DNA of 64,000 bases, taken from Pseudonocardia alaniniphila (lineage in GTDB: Bacteria > Actinomycetota > Actinomycetes > Mycobacteriales > Pseudonocardiaceae). The DNA is taken from contig NZ_JAKXMK010000016.1 of assembly GCF_022524485.1 (NCBI RefSeq), positions 62,001 through 126,000 of the forward strand, in the 5' to 3' direction. The notes beneath the pieces are model-generated. The model did no database searches. It saw only the letters and a program-made list of their open reading frames with translations, and was not told the DNA's origin. Each line of letters starts with the position of its first letter. Position 1 is the stretch's first letter. This document shows, in pieces, positions 61,696 to 64,000 of the stretch. Made by a program: the position numbers and the translations under genes.

Positions 61696-62625
61696 TCACC
61701 GCGAGAGCCGCTCCAGCCTGCGAGCCGTGGGCCAGCGCACGGAGTGGGCCCAGCCGAACTTCTCGAAGATCCGGATGACGGCGGCGGAGATGTCCACCTG
61801 CCCACGCTTCACCCCGTGCCGCGCGCAGGTCGGGTCGGCGTGATGCAGGTTGTGCCACGACTCGCCGAACGAGAGCACGGCGAGCCACCACACGTTCCCG
61901 GAGCGGTCACGTGCGGCGAACGGGCGCTCGCCCACCATGTGGCAGATCGAGTTGATGGACCAGGTGACGTGGTGCAGCACCGCCACCCGCACGAGGCCGG
62001 CCCAGAAGAACGCGGTCAGGGCGCCCCACCACGACCAGCTGACGAGACCGCCGATGAGGGCAGGCAGGCCGAGGCTCGCCAGCGTCAGCAGGATGAAGCT
62101 CCTGTCGACCGCCGCGATGTCACGGTCGGCCAGCAGGTCGGGTGCGAAGCGGCGTGCGTTGGTGCGGTCGCGGCCCAGCAGCCAGCCCATGTGGGCGTGC
62201 CAGAAACCGCGGACGAGTGCCGCCGGACCGGTGCCGAACAGCCAGGGTGAGTGGGGGTCGCCGTCCTTGTCGGAGAAGGCGTGGTGGCGCCGATGGTCGG
62301 CAACCCAGCCGACGACGCTGCCCTGGAACGAGATGCTGCCCGCCACGGCGAGGGCGATCCGCAACGGCCGCTTCGCCTTGAACGAGCCGTGGGTGAAGTA
62401 GCGATGGAACCCGACAGTGACACCCAGCCCGCTCAGGACGTAGAACGCCGCAGCGAGGCCGACGTCGAGCCAGCTGAGTCCCCAGCCCCAGGCCAGCGGG
62501 ACCGCGGCGGCCACCGCCAGCAGCGGTATGACCATGAACGCGATGACGAGGGCCTGCTCGGTGCCGGACTTGCGGCCCTCGGTGAGGGCGGCGGCCGGCG
62601 GGCGTTCCTGCAGGACAGGGGGCAT
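61696..62625 (-). CDS. Acyl-CoA (stearoyl) delta-9 desaturase family protein
   Basis: Integral membrane di-iron desaturase of about 309 residues with four helices. All histidine boxes are present: HRYFTH, DHRRHH and ESWHNLHH. It introduces a double bond into a saturated acyl chain. ATG 62625 has AAGGA 6 nt upstream; earlier in-frame ATGs at 62643 and 62661 are possible. Divergent from the cold-shock gene, suggesting shared response to low temperature. Confidence 0.92.
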   Translation of the reverse strand: MPPVLQERPPAAALTEGRKSGTEQALVIAFMVIPLLAVAAAVPLAWGWGLSWLDVGLAAAFYVLSGLGVTVGFHRYFTHGSFKAKRPLRIALAVAGSISFQGSVVGWVADHRRHHAFSDKDGDPHSPWLFGTGPAALVRGFWHAHMGWLLGRDRTNARRFAPDLLADRDIAAVDRSFILLTLASLGLPALIGGLVSWSWWGALTAFFWAGLVRVAVLHHVTWSINSICHMVGERPFAARDRSGNVWWLAVLSFGESWHNLHHADPTCARHGVKRGQVDISAAVIRIFEKFGWAHSVRWPTARRLERLSR

Positions 62626-62926
62626 GTGGATCCTTCGCTTCATCACAGGGCCGGGGAACAAAGGTCACGGTACGGCAACGGGCGGCTTTCGCTTTGGCCA
62701 TGCGAACCAACCATCGGTCGAATCGACTTACGCGCGTTCGCGGGCCCCCGTGATAGGTTCTGCCGCGGTTGCAGTCGTGTCTTCCTCGATCGTTGTGAAG
62801 CGTCCGTGGAGAGTGACGGTGGGCTTCACAGGCGATGCAGAGGTTTCCAAGCGTTCGTCGGTGTTCCCGTGCAGCCCCCGGTCGGCACAGTGCCGGCAGG
62901 GTCCGCTTCACGTATGGAGAACAGGT
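62626..62926. promoter_or_regulatory. Divergent promoter region and long cspA leader
   Basis: A TAGGTT -10-like box at 62753-62758 would give a 5' leader of about 160 nt for the cold-shock gene, as usual for cspA mRNAs whose leaders sense temperature. No gene is seen. Confidence 0.4.
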
Positions 62927-63130
62927 ATGCCGCAGGGCACCGTCAAGTGGTTCAACGCCGAGAAGGGCTTCGGCTTCATCGCGACCGACGACAACGGCCC
63001 GGACGTCTTCGTCCACTACTCGGCCATTCAGTCGGACGGCTTCCGCACCCTGGAGGAGAACCAGCGCGTCTCGTTCGAGGCGAGCCAGGGCGCCAAGGGC
63101 CCGCAGGCCGACACGGTCCGCCCCATCTGA
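62927..63130 (+). CDS. cspA: Cold-shock protein CspA-type
   Basis: A 67-residue single CSD. RNP1 (KGFGFI) and RNP2 (VFVHYSAI) are intact, with MPQGTVKWFNAEKG at the start. RNA chaperone. GGAGA precedes the ATG at 62927. It ends before a strong inverted repeat. Confidence 0.96.
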   Translation: MPQGTVKWFNAEKGFGFIATDDNGPDVFVHYSAIQSDGFRTLEENQRVSFEASQGAKGPQADTVRPI

Positions 63131-63156
63131 GAGAGCCTCTCTCGGATCGCAGCTTC

Positions 63157-63187
63157 GATGCCGGCGCCCGTCATGGGCGCCGGCATC
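63157..63187. terminator. Inverted repeat between cspA and the epimerase gene
   Basis: GATGCCGGCGCCC and GGGCGCCGGCATC form a perfect 13-bp stem with a 5-nt loop in the convergent gap. No T tract on either side, so it is a candidate bidirectional terminator of the U-less kind. Confidence 0.55.
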
Positions 63188-63227
63188 GGCGTCTCCAGTG
63201 TCGTTTCCACGACACGAGGTAGGTCGG

Positions 63228-64000
63228 TCAGCTGCTCCTGGCCCACGCCGCCGTGCGGGCCACGCCCTCGTCCACACCGACCGGTGAGAAGCCCAGCGCC
63301 CGCGCGCCCGCGTCGTCCACCCGCACCGGCGGCAGGTGCCCGTAGACCTCGGAGCGGCGGGCGTACGTGTCGGCGTCCTCCCCGAGCGATGAGCCCGGTG
63401 GCAGCGTGCGCACCCGCGTGCCACCCACGTGGTCGGCGAAGGTGTGCAGAACGCGGCCGAACGTGGCCACCTCTCCGCTCAGCACGTACCGCCGGCCCGG
63501 CTCGCCGCGCTCCAGAGCGAGTAGATGCCCGGCTGCCGCGTCCTCTGCGAGAACCCATCCCACGGCGGCGTCGACGACGGCCGGCACCTCGCCACGAGCG
63601 GCCGCGATGAACAGACCGTTGTAGGACAACGGCCCCCGCGGGCTCGGGCCGTAGATGCTCACCGGGTTGACGATGACCGCGCCCATGCCGCCCGCGGCGG
63701 CCGTCAGCACGAGGTCCTCCGCAGCCGCCTTGCTCACGGAGTAGGGATCGGTGAGGGCGTGCGCCCCCGTGGGGGACTCGGCCACCAGCCCCGAGGAGTC
63801 GATCACCGCGGCGCTGCTGCTGGTGTAGACGAAGCGCGCCACCCCGGCGTCCGTCGCGGCCGCCAGCACCGAGCGTGTGCCCTCGACGTTGGCCCTGCGG
63901 GTCGCCTCGGCCGAGCTCTCCACGGAGCCCGCGAGATGGAGCACCGCGTGGCAGCCGTGCACGGCGCGGCGCACCGCATCGGTGTCGGCCAGATCGCCCA
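63228..64000 (-). CDS. NAD-dependent epimerase/dehydratase (partial)
   Basis: The 5' end is outside the window; the visible 257 residues start within the cofactor domain (GDLADTDAVRRAV). The extended-SDR motifs AVLHLAG, VYTSSSAAV and the catalytic YSVSK are present, with a C-terminal substrate domain. Resembles dihydroflavonol reductase/3-beta-HSD-type proteins. Substrate unknown. Confidence 0.87.
   Translation of the reverse strand, partial: GDLADTDAVRRAVHGCHAVLHLAGSVESSAEATRRANVEGTRSVLAAATDAGVARFVYTSSSAAVIDSSGLVAESPTGAHALTDPYSVSKAAAEDLVLTAAAGGMGAVIVNPVSIYGPSPRGPLSYNGLFIAAARGEVPAVVDAAVGWVLAEDAAAGHLLALERGEPGRRYVLSGEVATFGRVLHTFADHVGGTRVRTLPPGSSLGEDADTYARRSEVYGHLPPVRVDDAGARALGFSPVGVDEGVARTAAWARSS

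Overview
This window looks like chromosomal DNA from a high-GC Gram-positive actinobacterium, most likely a member of the Pseudonocardiales close to Pseudonocardia. The reasons are very high GC with strong third-position GC bias, many GTG starts, several leaderless promoters (a TANNNT -10 box ending about 7 nt before the start codon), several RsbW-like kinase genes, an ECF42 sigma factor next to a DGPF/YCII protein, and an MftR-like regulator. No phage, insertion sequence or CRISPR array was seen. The genus is an inference from gene content.

Layout. 0-10.3 kb: partner-switching (anti-sigma / anti-anti-sigma) genes (260-1000, 1007-2350, 2551-2961, 9250-9714, 9925-10269), the ECF42/DGPF pair, an alcohol dehydrogenase, a beta-carbonic anhydrase, an L,D-transpeptidase and an exported protein that ends exactly at LPVTG. 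10.3-20.4 kb: a drug/metabolite transporter, an S4 RNA-binding protein, malQ, a membrane-anchored protein with carboxypeptidase-regulatory-like domains, a lipase-like hydrolase, a DUF559 protein bordered by GATC-rich palindromic repeats, and a cysteine dioxygenase-rhodanese pair. 20.4-29.7 kb: a probable acyl-CoA dehydrogenase remnant, an exported beta-helix protein, a MarR/MFS/PRISE-reductase locus, a striking low-complexity protein (15 hexapeptide turns, then 11 cysteines spaced exactly three residues apart), a CGNR regulator, PatB-like lyase, DinB, SPFH and phosphotransferase genes. 29.8-35.1 kb: a SorC regulator divergent from a polyol-type ABC importer/dehydrogenase operon, with one identical 12-bp palindrome beside each divergent gene. 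35.2-46.2 kb: NIPSNAP, a two-component system whose kinase gene is frameshifted, an M20 amidohydrolase, a second L,D-transpeptidase and hrpA. 46.2-47 kb: a tandem repeat of about 250 bp with strong hairpins. 47-58.9 kb: serine hydrolase, SDR, DUF72, MFS, two acyl/acetyl-CoA-type ligases, a 3Fe-4S ferredoxin, SGNH hydrolase and copper chaperone genes. 59-64 kb: tRNA-Glu/Asp/Phe, a membrane diguanylate cyclase, an MftR-like TetR, a fatty acid desaturase divergent from a cold-shock protein gene, and an NAD-dependent epimerase cut by the window edge.

Functional themes are stress and sigma-factor control, envelope remodelling (two L,D-transpeptidases, sortase-like tail, exported beta-helix), polyol uptake and oxidation, and acyl-CoA activation. 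The least explained elements are the hexapeptide/cysteine-ladder gene at 24729-25205, the GATC palindrome family at 17.1, 18.1-18.5 and 28.8 kb, and the tandem hairpin repeat at 46.3-46.9 kb. All functional calls come from reading motifs in the sequence; no database search was run.
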